Shown piece after piece: positions 45,550-53,210 of a stretch of DNA of 64,000 nt. The notes under the pieces are model-generated. The model had not been told where the DNA came from, did not search any database, and was given only the letters and a program-made list of their open reading frames with translations. Every line of letters begins with the position of its first letter. Within the stretch, counting starts at the first letter, position 1. A program made the position numbers and the translations under genes. The stretch is taken from positions 4,092,001 to 4,156,000 of the forward strand of contig NZ_RAPR01000001.1 in NCBI RefSeq assembly GCF_003610235.1. The letters are read 5' to 3'. This DNA comes from Catellatospora citrea (GTDB lineage Bacteria; Actinomycetota; Actinomycetes; Mycobacteriales; Micromonosporaceae).

Positions 45550-46341
45550 ATGACCGCATCGACCATCCCGTGGCGCGGGCTGGCCACGCTGGCGCTGGCG
45601 GCGACGCTGGCCGGCGGTTGCGATCGGCCGGGGTCCCCTGCGGCGTCGGCTCCGACGAGCAGCGCACCGCAGGCGTCCGCACCGACGAGCGCGGCGGCGT
45701 CCCCGCAACCGTCGCCCGAGCCGTCGGCGGACGACCGCTGCCTGGACACGTACCCGGGTGCCATCGCCGACGCCGCGTTCCTGCCGGGCACGTTCGGCGA
45801 GGAGAAGGGCGACCTCTGCTACCAGGTCCGGCCTGCCCGGCCCGGCGAGGAGGTGTGGCCGGAGGAGGACCATCTGCCGCGGGTCTGCGCGACGGGCACG
45901 CTGCCCAGCGAGGCGCTGGTCGCCGACCGGCGCGGCGGCCGCAGGCTGTGGAACAGCAGCAGCACCCCGGGTGAGTTCTCGACCGACGTGTACGACCACA
46001 CGGTCACCCGCTACTCGGGCAGCGGAGCCGCGAACTACCTCGCCGACCTGCGCGCGGCGGTGGCCCGCTGCGGGGCGTACACCCGCGACGGCGCCCGCTA
46101 CGACTACTTCGTGGTCAGCGCACCGAAGCTGGGCGACGAGTCGCTGCGGCTGGCCCTGACCAGGCGTTACGTGCAGCCCCAGGAAGGCATGCCGCGGGAG
46201 GCGCGATACCTCATCGCCGTGATCCGCCGCGGCGACCACGTCGCCGTCGTGTTCGACCACGGCTGGGAGGGCACCCCCACCCGCACCCCCGCCATCACCG
46301 CCGTCTTCACCCAGTCCGCCCGCCTCCTCCCCACCCCCTGA
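45550..46341 (+). CDS. lipoprotein paralogue of the sensor ectodomain
   Basis: 263 residues: signal peptide with lipobox L-A-G-G-C, a Ser/Pro/Ala linker and a domain matching the C-terminal part of the upstream sensor (Y-D-Y-F-V-V, L-G-D-E-S-L-R-L, F-D-H-G-W-E-G-T-P). It has no cytoplasmic part, so it is a free, lipid-anchored version of the ectodomain. Preceded by GGGAGGGAGC and separated from the sigma operon by a terminator. Function unknown; ligand sharing or decoy is inference. Confidence 0.82.
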   Translation: MTASTIPWRGLATLALAATLAGGCDRPGSPAASAPTSSAPQASAPTSAAASPQPSPEPSADDRCLDTYPGAIADAAFLPGTFGEEKGDLCYQVRPARPGEEVWPEEDHLPRVCATGTLPSEALVADRRGGRRLWNSSSTPGEFSTDVYDHTVTRYSGSGAANYLADLRAAVARCGAYTRDGARYDYFVVSAPKLGDESLRLALTRRYVQPQEGMPREARYLIAVIRRGDHVAVVFDHGWEGTPTRTPAITAVFTQSARLLPTP

Positions 46342-46366
46342 ACCCCGCGCGCCCCGCCCGTCTCCA

Positions 46367-46425
46367 CAACTTTTAAAGAGTCGCGCCTTCCGGGTGGCCG
46401 GATGGGCGCGACTCTTCAAGAGTTG
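46367..46425. repeat. dispersed inverted repeat, family 1, copy B
   Basis: 21-nt arms (46367-46387, 46405-46425) pair with two imperfect positions. Same core as copy A. Located between two convergent genes, where it may serve as the terminator. Confidence 0.82.
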
Positions 46426-46442
46426 CGGCAGGGGGGTCGGGG

Positions 46443-47588
46443 TCAGCGCAGGCCGAGGTCGCGGGCGATGACCATGCGCTGGATCTCGGAGGTGCCCTCG
46501 CCGATTTCGAGGATCTTGCTGTCGCGCCACATGCGGGCCACCGGGAACTCGTTCATGAAGCCGTAGCCGCCGTGGATCTGCGTGGCGTCCCGGGCGTTGT
46601 CCACCGCGACCGTGCTGGCGTGCAGCTTGGCGATGGCCGCCTGGCGCTTGAAGTCCGCGCCCGCGACCAGCCGCGCAGCCGCGTCCCGCCAGGCCAGCCG
46701 CGCGGTGTGGGCGCGCGTCTCCATGTCCGCGATCATGAACTGGATGGCCTGGTACGACCCGATGGTGTGGCCGAACGCCTCACGCTGCGACGCATACTTC
46801 AGCGACTCGTCCACGCAGCCCTGGGCCAGGCCCGTGGACAGCGCGGCGATGGCGATCCGGCCCTCGTCGAGGATCTGCAGGAACTGCGCGAAGCCGCGGC
46901 CCCGCTCGCCGAGCAGGTTCTCCACCGGCACCCGGCAGTCGACGAAGGTCAGCTCGTGGGTGTCCGAGCTGCACCAGCCCACCTTGGAGTACCCGGGCGC
47001 GACCGTGAAGCCGGGCGTGCCCGACGGCACGATGATCGAGGAGATCTCGTTCTCGCCGGTCCGGGCGGTGACGGTGACCAGGCTGGTCATCGTGGTGCCC
47101 GAGTTGGTGATGAAGGCCTTGCTGCCGTTGATGATCCACTCGGTGCCGTCCTCGGACAGCCGCGCCGTGGTGCGCGTGCCGCCCGCGTCGGAGCCCGCGC
47201 CCGGTTCGGTGAGGCCGAACCCGGCCAGCGCCTCACCCTTGATCAGGGCGGGCAGCCAGCGCTGTTTCTGCTCCTCGGAGCCGAACCGGTAGATCGGCAT
47301 CGCGCCGAGCGAGATCGCCGCCTCCAGCGTGATGGACAGCGACGAGTCGACCCGGGCCAGCTCCTCCAGCACGATGCACAGCGCGAGGTAGTCGCCGTCC
47401 ATGCCGCCGAACTCGCTGGGGAAGGGCAGCCCGAACAGCCCCATCTCGCCCATCTGGCGGACCAGGTCGTACGGGAACTCGTGCCGCTCGTACAGGTCGC
47501 CGATCACCGGCGCCACCTTGTCCTGGGCGAAGCGCCGTACGGTGTCGCGCAGCTCGCGGTGCTCCTCGGACAGCCCGAAGTCGGTCAT
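46443..47588 (-). CDS. acyl-CoA dehydrogenase (isovaleryl/short-branched type by context)
   Basis: Flavoenzyme that oxidises an acyl-CoA at C2-C3. 381 residues, full length: N-terminal helical domain, F-G-L-T-E-P-G-A-G-S-D segment (about 123), I-N-G-S-K-A-F-I-T-N, and C-terminal Q-I-H-G-G-Y-G-F and G-T-S-E-I-Q-R. Start ATG 47588 lies 11 nt after the carboxyltransferase stop. Clustering with a carboxyltransferase, HMG-CoA lyase and biotin carboxylase suggests the isovaleryl-CoA step of leucine breakdown. Confidence 0.87.
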   Translation of the reverse strand: MTDFGLSEEHRELRDTVRRFAQDKVAPVIGDLYERHEFPYDLVRQMGEMGLFGLPFPSEFGGMDGDYLALCIVLEELARVDSSLSITLEAAISLGAMPIYRFGSEEQKQRWLPALIKGEALAGFGLTEPGAGSDAGGTRTTARLSEDGTEWIINGSKAFITNSGTTMTSLVTVTARTGENEISSIIVPSGTPGFTVAPGYSKVGWCSSDTHELTFVDCRVPVENLLGERGRGFAQFLQILDEGRIAIAALSTGLAQGCVDESLKYASQREAFGHTIGSYQAIQFMIADMETRAHTARLAWRDAAARLVAGADFKRQAAIAKLHASTVAVDNARDATQIHGGYGFMNEFPVARMWRDSKILEIGEGTSEIQRMVIARDLGLR

Positions 47589-47599
47589 CACGGCCTCTC

Positions 47600-49120
47600 T
47601 TAAACCGGAGTCACGCCGTGTCGGCGGCGTGAGAAGTGACGGTCCTTGCCGTGTGCGGCGCGGTACCGCTGGATGAGCTCGTCGCGGAGCCGATCGGGCT
47701 CCACTATCGTGTCGATGACCAGCTCGCTGGCGAGCCGGACCAGGTCGATGTCGGTCTCGTACTCGGCGCGCTTGGCGGCGATGAACGCCTCCCGCTCGGC
47801 CTCGTCCTCGATCAAAGCGATCTTGTTGGCGTAGACGGCGTTCACCGCGGCCTCGGCACCCATGACCGCGATCTTCGCGGTGGGCAGCGCGATGGTGGCC
47901 TCGGGCATGAAGCCGGGTCCGGCCATGGCGTAGAGGCCGGCGCCGTACGCCTTGCGCACCACGACGCAGATCTTCGGCACGGTGGCCTCGCTGATCGCGG
48001 TGACCATCTTCGCGCCGTGGCGGATGATGCCCTGCCGCTCGACCGCGCTGCCGACCATGAAGCCGGGCACGTCGCACAGGAACAGCAGCGGCACGTTGAA
48101 CGCGTCGCACAGCTGCACGAACCGGCTGGCCTTGTCGGCCGAGTCGACGAACAGAACGCCACCCTTGTGCAACGAGTTGTTGGCCACGACGCCTACGACC
48201 TGGCCGTCGAGCCGGCCGAAGCCGACCGTCAGTTCCTTGGCCCAGCGCGCCTGGATCTCGAAGAACTCGCCGCCGTCGAGCAGGCCCTTGACCAGCTTGC
48301 GCATGTCGAACGCCCGGCGCTCGCTCTCCGGCACGATCGCGGCCAGGTCCGTCTCCGGCGCGGGCATCGGCTCCAGCGCGGGCGGTTGCTCGGTCCAGTT
48401 CGAGGGCAGGAAGGACAGGTAGCGGCGGACCACGCCGAGCGCCTCGTCCTCGTCCTTGCACAGGAAGTGGCCGACACCGGACTGCTCGGTGTGCACCTTC
48501 GCGCCGCCCATCGCCTCCAGCGTGGTCTTCTCGCCGGTGACCATCTCGACCATGCGGTCCGAGCCCAGGTACATCGAGGCGTTGCCGTCGACCATGGCGA
48601 CGACGTCGCAGAAGGCGGGGATGTAGGCGCCGCCCGCGGCGCTCGGCCCGAACAGGGCGCACACCTGCGGGATGCTGCCCGAGGACTTCACCTGCTGGTA
48701 GAAGATGTTGCCCGCGCCCCGGCGGCCGGGGAACAGGTCGACCTGGTCGGTGATCCGCGCGCCGGCCGAGTCGACCAGGTAGACCATGGGCACGCCCTGG
48801 CCGTACGCCCGCTCGATGATCCTGATGATCTTCTCGACGGTGCGCGCGCCCCAGCTGCCGGCCTTGACCGTGGAGTCGTTGGCCATCAGGCACACCGGGC
48901 GGCCGTCGATGGTGGCCTGGCCCGTGATCACGCCGTCGGCGGGCAGCCCGTGCGCCAGCGCGTTGGCGAACATCCCGTCCTCGACGAAGGAGCCCTTGTC
49001 CACCAGCCGCGCGATGCGCTCCCGGGCGAACAGCTTGCCCTTGGCCTCGTTGGCGTGGTGGTACTTCGGCGCCCCACCGGCCCCGATGCGCTCTCTCAGC
49101 TCATCCAGCCCCTCGTGCAT
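47600..49120 (-). CDS. acyl-CoA carboxylase beta subunit (carboxyltransferase), methylcrotonyl-CoA type likely
   Basis: Moves carboxyl from biotin to an acyl-CoA. From ATG 49120 it is 506 residues: two crotonase-fold halves, with A-F-C-D-V-V-A-M-V and S-V-G-(H)-F-L in the first and F-L-C-D-V-P-G-F-M-V-G near 355 in the second. The short N-terminus and W-G-A-R-T-V-E-K segment fit MCC/geranyl-CoA carboxylase rather than propionyl-CoA type. A TTG at 49147 would add nine residues but overlaps the GGAGGAG ribosome-binding stretch. No biotin carrier is encoded next to it. Confidence 0.87.
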   Translation of the reverse strand: MHEGLDELRERIGAGGAPKYHHANEAKGKLFARERIARLVDKGSFVEDGMFANALAHGLPADGVITGQATIDGRPVCLMANDSTVKAGSWGARTVEKIIRIIERAYGQGVPMVYLVDSAGARITDQVDLFPGRRGAGNIFYQQVKSSGSIPQVCALFGPSAAGGAYIPAFCDVVAMVDGNASMYLGSDRMVEMVTGEKTTLEAMGGAKVHTEQSGVGHFLCKDEDEALGVVRRYLSFLPSNWTEQPPALEPMPAPETDLAAIVPESERRAFDMRKLVKGLLDGGEFFEIQARWAKELTVGFGRLDGQVVGVVANNSLHKGGVLFVDSADKASRFVQLCDAFNVPLLFLCDVPGFMVGSAVERQGIIRHGAKMVTAISEATVPKICVVVRKAYGAGLYAMAGPGFMPEATIALPTAKIAVMGAEAAVNAVYANKIALIEDEAEREAFIAAKRAEYETDIDLVRLASELVIDTIVEPDRLRDELIQRYRAAHGKDRHFSRRRHGVTPV

Positions 49121-49222
49121 CCCGCACCACTCCTCCCACAGGCCCAACCTGAACGATAGTTAAGTTACCACCAGGTGAGACACCCCGCCTCCCCCGCCGG
49201 GGTGCGACCCTGCCCCACCCCG

Positions 49223-49287
49223 CCGCAACTCTTGAGAACTTGCGGCCTCAGGCCGCCCCCGAGGCCGCGACTCTTTAAGAGTTGCGG
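49223..49287. repeat. dispersed inverted repeat, family 1, copy C (diverged)
   Basis: 27-nt arms (49223-49249, 49261-49287) share the CGCAACTCTT and GCGGCCTC segments; about five mismatches in the middle. The right arm keeps CGACTCTTTAAGAGTTG. Confidence 0.8.
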
Positions 49288-49324
49288 CAGGTGGGGGGCG
49301 GGTGGCGCGGGTGTGGGGGTACGG

Positions 49325-49358
49325 GAAAGGGCCGGCGCGCGTCCGCGTCGGCCCTTTC
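49325..49358 (-). terminator. hairpin terminator of the chaplin gene
   Basis: 15-bp stem with one G-U pair (49325-49339 with 49344-49358), loop CGTC, 15 nt beyond the chaplin stop codon. Confidence 0.82.
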
Positions 49359-49373
49359 GGTGGGGAAGATTGT

Positions 49374-50273
49374 TCAGCAGAAGTTGGCGGTGGAGCCGCC
49401 GACGCTGGAGGCGTTGGCGTTGCCCAGCAGCGCGCCCACGGCCACGCCGGAGACGTCGATCGGCGCCTGGACCGGCACGAACACCTGGTTGCCACTCAGG
49501 ATCCCCGAGTTGCCGAAGGTGTTCCAGTTCAGGTCGCAGGTGCTCGGCGCCGAGTGCTGCCACTTCTTGCGCTGGTTCAGCCGCTGCTGCATCTGCTGCT
49601 GCTTGGCGCCGATGCCGACGCTGGCGCTGGTGTTGCCGACCGCGCCGGTCAGGCCACTGGTCAGTCCGTTGATCGGCAGCAGGCCGGTGATGACGTCGAG
49701 CGGGGAGCTCTCGGCCACGGTGCTCTCGATCGGCGCCGCCGTGGACACGAAGTCCTTCTTCTTCTTGTTCTTGCCCTGGTGCTGGTGCCAGCTCGGCTCG
49801 CCGTAGGGCTGCGGGTACGGGTCCTCGTCGACGTCGCCGGGCTCCACGCCGGGCAGGTTGGCCTCGGAGCCGCCCACGCACCACGCGTTGGCGCTGCCGA
49901 GCACCCCGACACCCACGCCGCAGGCGTCGATCGGCACCTGGATCGGGGCCAGCACCTGGTTGCCGCTCAGGATCCCCGAGTTGCCGAAGGAGCTCCAGTC
50001 GGTGGCGAGGGCGTCCTCGCCGTAGTTGGCCTCGCTGCCGCCGGTGCAGCTGGCGTTGGCGTTGCCCAGGATGCCGATGGCGATCCCGCAGATGTTGATC
50101 GGGGCCTGCACCGGCAGCTTGATCTGGTTGCCGCTGCCGATACCGCTGTTGAAGGAGGTGTTCCAGTTGTCAGCCGCGTGCGCGCCCGTACCGCCGACGA
50201 GCAGCACGCCGGCGGACAGGACGCCGACCTTCACGGACGTCTTGGTCCACGTGCCCAGCGAAGTCGCAGTCAT
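49374..50273 (-). CDS. long chaplin with three chaplin domains
   Basis: Secreted amyloid-forming surface protein of aerial hyphae or spores. 299 residues from ATG 50273: signal peptide ending A-H-A-A-D, chaplin 1 (about 34-76, I-C-G-I-A-I...A-S-C-T-G-G), chaplin 2 (about 85-130, A-C-G-V-G-V...A-W-C-V-G-G), a 110-residue linker with a K-K-K-K stretch, and chaplin 3 at the C-terminus in which both usual cysteines are Ser. There is no C-terminal sorting signal. The upstream in-frame extension to 50537 has no start support. Confidence 0.88.
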   Translation of the reverse strand: MTATSLGTWTKTSVKVGVLSAGVLLVGGTGAHAADNWNTSFNSGIGSGNQIKLPVQAPINICGIAIGILGNANASCTGGSEANYGEDALATDWSSFGNSGILSGNQVLAPIQVPIDACGVGVGVLGSANAWCVGGSEANLPGVEPGDVDEDPYPQPYGEPSWHQHQGKNKKKKDFVSTAAPIESTVAESSPLDVITGLLPINGLTSGLTGAVGNTSASVGIGAKQQQMQQRLNQRKKWQHSAPSTCDLNWNTFGNSGILSGNQVFVPVQAPIDVSGVAVGALLGNANASSVGGSTANFC

Positions 50274-50647
50274 GTGAATCGCAGTGCCTTTCGATCTGGA
50301 ATTGCCACGGGGAGATGCAGTGTCTTGCCATGTCACGGCCACTTTGCGGAGCGTCCTGTGTGCACGGTGAGCGCGCCGGAGCACGATCACTCCGGCTGTC
50401 GACGTGCGCCCGTAGTCACCTGATTCGGCTCGTACAAATAGGGCATTTATGACATCGCAAGGGTCAACGAGCCTGCCATTCCTCGGACACGGATGACCGA
50501 ACCGATCACCCGAGGCGGCAAATGCCATTCCTTGCACGAATTACGGCTTATGTCCGAATTGCTCTAGATTGAAAAGCCGGGAACAGTCAAATAGCCGACA
50601 GGGAGTGACCGATGGTCACTCCCTGTCAATGTTGCTGCGACGTGGAT
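50274..50647. other. 374-bp region upstream of the chaplin gene
   Basis: Holds the chaplin promoter region and the 3' flank of the next gene. I see a 7-bp inverted repeat (GCCGGAG-N8-CTCCGGC, 50375-50396), an A/T-rich stretch near 50430-50560 unlike its surroundings, and the hairpin at 50597-50627. No gene is evident. Confidence 0.5.
50597..50627 (-). terminator. hairpin terminator of the second sigma/sensor operon
   Basis: Perfect 14-bp stem (50597-50610 with 50614-50627) with a tight loop, about 20 nt beyond the stop of the sensor gene. Confidence 0.78.
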
Positions 50648-51514
50648 TCAGCAGGCCGTGGTGGCGTCGCAGATCCGTGTCACGGCCTTGCGACCGAGCT
50701 CTGCGGCGAGCGCCTCGTCGGCGGCGCCAGGGGTGTCCGGGAACGTCAGGCTGAGGTCCGTGTACACCGCACCCACCCGCACCAGCACCAGCAGCACGTC
50801 CGGGCTCAGCCGGACGAGCAGCGACTCGTCACCGGCGAACCCGCTGCGGAGGATCTCGAACTCGACGTGGGTCTCCCGGTGGTCCACCACGGCGCAGTGC
50901 TCGAACCCGGCACGCTCGTGGGCGACCCGGGCACCGGCCAGCTGGGCCGACCCGTAGCCGGACGTCCGCTGCAGCACGTGCATCCGGCCCTGTCCCGCCG
51001 CCAGCACCCGCTGCCGGAACGACTCCCGGACCCGCGACCCGTCCGGCGCGGGGGGCTTGCCGTCCCACTGGCCCTTGTCCTGGCACAACCCGGTGACGTA
51101 CTGGTAGGTCTCGCCCAGGTACTCGCCCTCGTCCACCCGGTGCGCGGGGCTGACGTCGGACGCGCGGAGCATGGCGCCCGCCGGGATCACCGTGTCGAAA
51201 GGTGCGCCCGCGGTCGCCGAGGGACCGGCCGACGGCGAGGTCCGGGACGGTCGGGCCGAGGGTGACATGCTGATCGACGGCACCGCCGGGGTCGCCGTCG
51301 TGGCGGGCGGCGCGGGATCTCCGGGCCGGGTGCCGAGCGCGAACGCGGTGCCCGCGACCAGCACGGTGGCCACCACGGCGGCGGCGGTCAGGCCGGCCGT
51401 GCGCACGCGGCGGCGGCGTTCCCCGCGCCCGCGGATCGTTTCGGGTGAGGCCCAGACCATCGCCGGCATGTCCGCTCCGAACCCGTCGAGCTGCTGGGAG
51501 ATGTCGTCACGCAT
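50648..51514 (-). CDS. membrane sensor / putative anti-sigma partner (second module)
   Basis: 288 residues: cytoplasmic N-terminus (about 1-38, R-G-R-G-E-R-R-R-R before the membrane), one membrane helix (about 40-60), Pro/Ser linker, and an ectodomain with F-A-G-D-E-S-L-L-V-R and L-V-R-V-G-A-V, the same core as the sensor at 44471, and a C-terminal pair of cysteines. It overlaps the sigma-factor stop by 8 nt. Anti-sigma activity is inferred from position only. Confidence 0.8.
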   Translation of the reverse strand: MRDDISQQLDGFGADMPAMVWASPETIRGRGERRRRVRTAGLTAAAVVATVLVAGTAFALGTRPGDPAPPATTATPAVPSISMSPSARPSRTSPSAGPSATAGAPFDTVIPAGAMLRASDVSPAHRVDEGEYLGETYQYVTGLCQDKGQWDGKPPAPDGSRVRESFRQRVLAAGQGRMHVLQRTSGYGSAQLAGARVAHERAGFEHCAVVDHRETHVEFEILRSGFAGDESLLVRLSPDVLLVLVRVGAVYTDLSLTFPDTPGAADEALAAELGRKAVTRICDATTAC

Positions 51515-52001
51515 AGCTGTTCCCCGTCGTCTCGGTGCGGAGCAGAAGGGCGAGGGCCTGCCGCCCGCGGGAGAGGCGTGCCTTGACGGTGCCCTCGGCG
51601 ACGCCCGTCTCGGCCGCGATCTCGGCGACGGAGCGGCCCGCGATGTGGTGCAGCACGATCGCGGTGCGTTGCACCTCGGGGATGCCGCGCAGCGCGGTCA
51701 CCAGGGCGACGGTGTTCTCGTCCGGCGGCTGCGCGCTGGGCTCGGCGCCGTGCCGGCGGTGCGCGGTGAACATGTTGCGGGCACGCCGCCAGCGGCTCAC
51801 CGCGATCCGGAAAGCCACGGTGCGCACCCAGGCCTCGGGATCGTCGTACGCACCGACCCTGCCCCAGTTCTGCCAGGCCCGGGCATAGGCCTCCTGCAGC
51901 ACGTCCTGTGCGTCCTGCAGATCGCCGGTGACGGCGTACGCGCAGCGCAGCAGCCGTTGCCTGCTGCCCAGGTAGAACTCGTCGAACACGGGTGGTGACA
52001 T
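51507..52001 (-). CDS. SigE-family (ECF-type) sigma factor (second module)
   Basis: 164 residues, the same length as the one at 43984. Sigma-2 (A-Q-D-V-L-Q-E-A-Y-A-R-A-W) and sigma-4 (P-E-V-Q-R-T-A-I-V-L, G-T-V-K-A-R-L-S-R-G-R) regions are clear. ATG 52001 is preceded by GGGGAG at good spacing; in-frame starts further upstream (to 52043) have weaker signals. Overlaps the sensor gene by 8 nt. Confidence 0.91.
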   Translation of the reverse strand: MSPPVFDEFYLGSRQRLLRCAYAVTGDLQDAQDVLQEAYARAWQNWGRVGAYDDPEAWVRTVAFRIAVSRWRRARNMFTAHRRHGAEPSAQPPDENTVALVTALRGIPEVQRTAIVLHHIAGRSVAEIAAETGVAEGTVKARLSRGRQALALLLRTETTGNSYA

Positions 52002-52117
52002 CCGTGGCTCCCCGCTGGTGGCTGTCATGTCACCACAAGTCACGCCCGCACCCGGTGGCCGGTTGCGAGCGTTGCTCGGCTAGGTCATGACGTTCCCGAG
52101 GGCGGGATCCGCCCAGG

Positions 52118-53032
52118 TCAGCTCACGGTGCGGCTGCGCGGGCCGGCCCGCAGCACGCCGGAGGGCAGTTCCCGGCCCACGATCTGCTCGGCCAGCCGGG
52201 CCGCCTCGATCAGCTTGTCCAGGTCGATCCCGGTGTCGATGCCCATGTCGTGCAGCATGTGCACGACCTCCTCGGTGGCCACGTTGCCCGACGCGCCCGG
52301 CGCGTAGGGGCACCCGCCCAGGCCGCCGACGCTGGCGTCGTACTCGGTGATGCCGAACTCGAGCGCGGTGAGGATGTTGGCCAGGCCGGTGCCGCGGGTG
52401 TTGTGGAAGTGCAACAGCATCGGCACGTCGGGGTGCCGTTCGCGCACGATCGACAGCAGCTCGCGGACCCGGCGCGGGGTGCCCATGCCGGTGGTGTCGC
52501 CGAAGGCCACCCGGTCCGCGCCGTCGGCCACGACCCGGTCCACGATCGCGGCCACCCGCTTGGGGTCCACGTCCCCCTCGTACGGGCAGCCGAAGCTCGT
52601 CGCGATGATCACCTCGGCGGTGGACCCGCCCTCGTGCAGCGCCGGGACGAGCTGGGCGATCTCGTCCAGCGACTCCTCGGTGGCGCGGTTGATGTTGCGG
52701 CGGTTGTGCGTGTCGGAGGCCGACACCACCACCTCGACCTCGGTGAACCCGCCGGCCAGGGCCCGCTGGGCGCCGCGCAGGTTGGGCACGAGGGCGCTGT
52801 AGCGCACCCGCGGGTTCCGGGCGACCGTGCGCCACACCTCGTCGGCGTCGGCCATCTGCGGGATGGCCTTGGGGTGCACGTACGAGACGGCCTCGACGCG
52901 CCCGACACCGGTGGCGCTCAACGCGTCGATCAGCCTGACCTTGTCGGCGGTGGGCACGGGGTCCTCGTTCTGCAGCCCGTCACGCGGGCCCACCTCACGA
53001 ATCGACACCCGGTCCGGCAGCACAGCACCCAT
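52118..53032 (-). CDS. hydroxymethylglutaryl-CoA lyase
   Basis: Splits HMG-CoA to acetoacetate and acetyl-CoA, the last step of leucine breakdown. 304 residues: TIM barrel beginning R-E-V-G-P-R-D-G-L-Q-N (catalytic Arg, metal Asp), E-A-V-S-Y-V-H-P-K, H-F-H-N-T-R-G and the family signature G-L-G-G-C-P-Y-A-P-G (about 240) with the active-site Cys. No operon partner is adjacent; flanked by the sigma module and the divergent subtilase gene. Confidence 0.92.
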   Translation of the reverse strand: MGAVLPDRVSIREVGPRDGLQNEDPVPTADKVRLIDALSATGVGRVEAVSYVHPKAIPQMADADEVWRTVARNPRVRYSALVPNLRGAQRALAGGFTEVEVVVSASDTHNRRNINRATEESLDEIAQLVPALHEGGSTAEVIIATSFGCPYEGDVDPKRVAAIVDRVVADGADRVAFGDTTGMGTPRRVRELLSIVRERHPDVPMLLHFHNTRGTGLANILTALEFGITEYDASVGGLGGCPYAPGASGNVATEEVVHMLHDMGIDTGIDLDKLIEAARLAEQIVGRELPSGVLRAGPRSRTVS

Positions 53033-53210
53033 GCCGCCACCTTAACCCTCGTTAACCTCACCTGCCCACCCCTCCCCTGACCTCGTTGTTCGCCGACCCT
53101 TCACAAGGATTTGAGGTATTCATTCATGTCTCTGCACAACGCGTCGACCGTTCGGGGCGTCTCTACAAACGACGGTCCAAGGCGGACTGGTCGAACGGAC
53201 GGGGAGGAAC

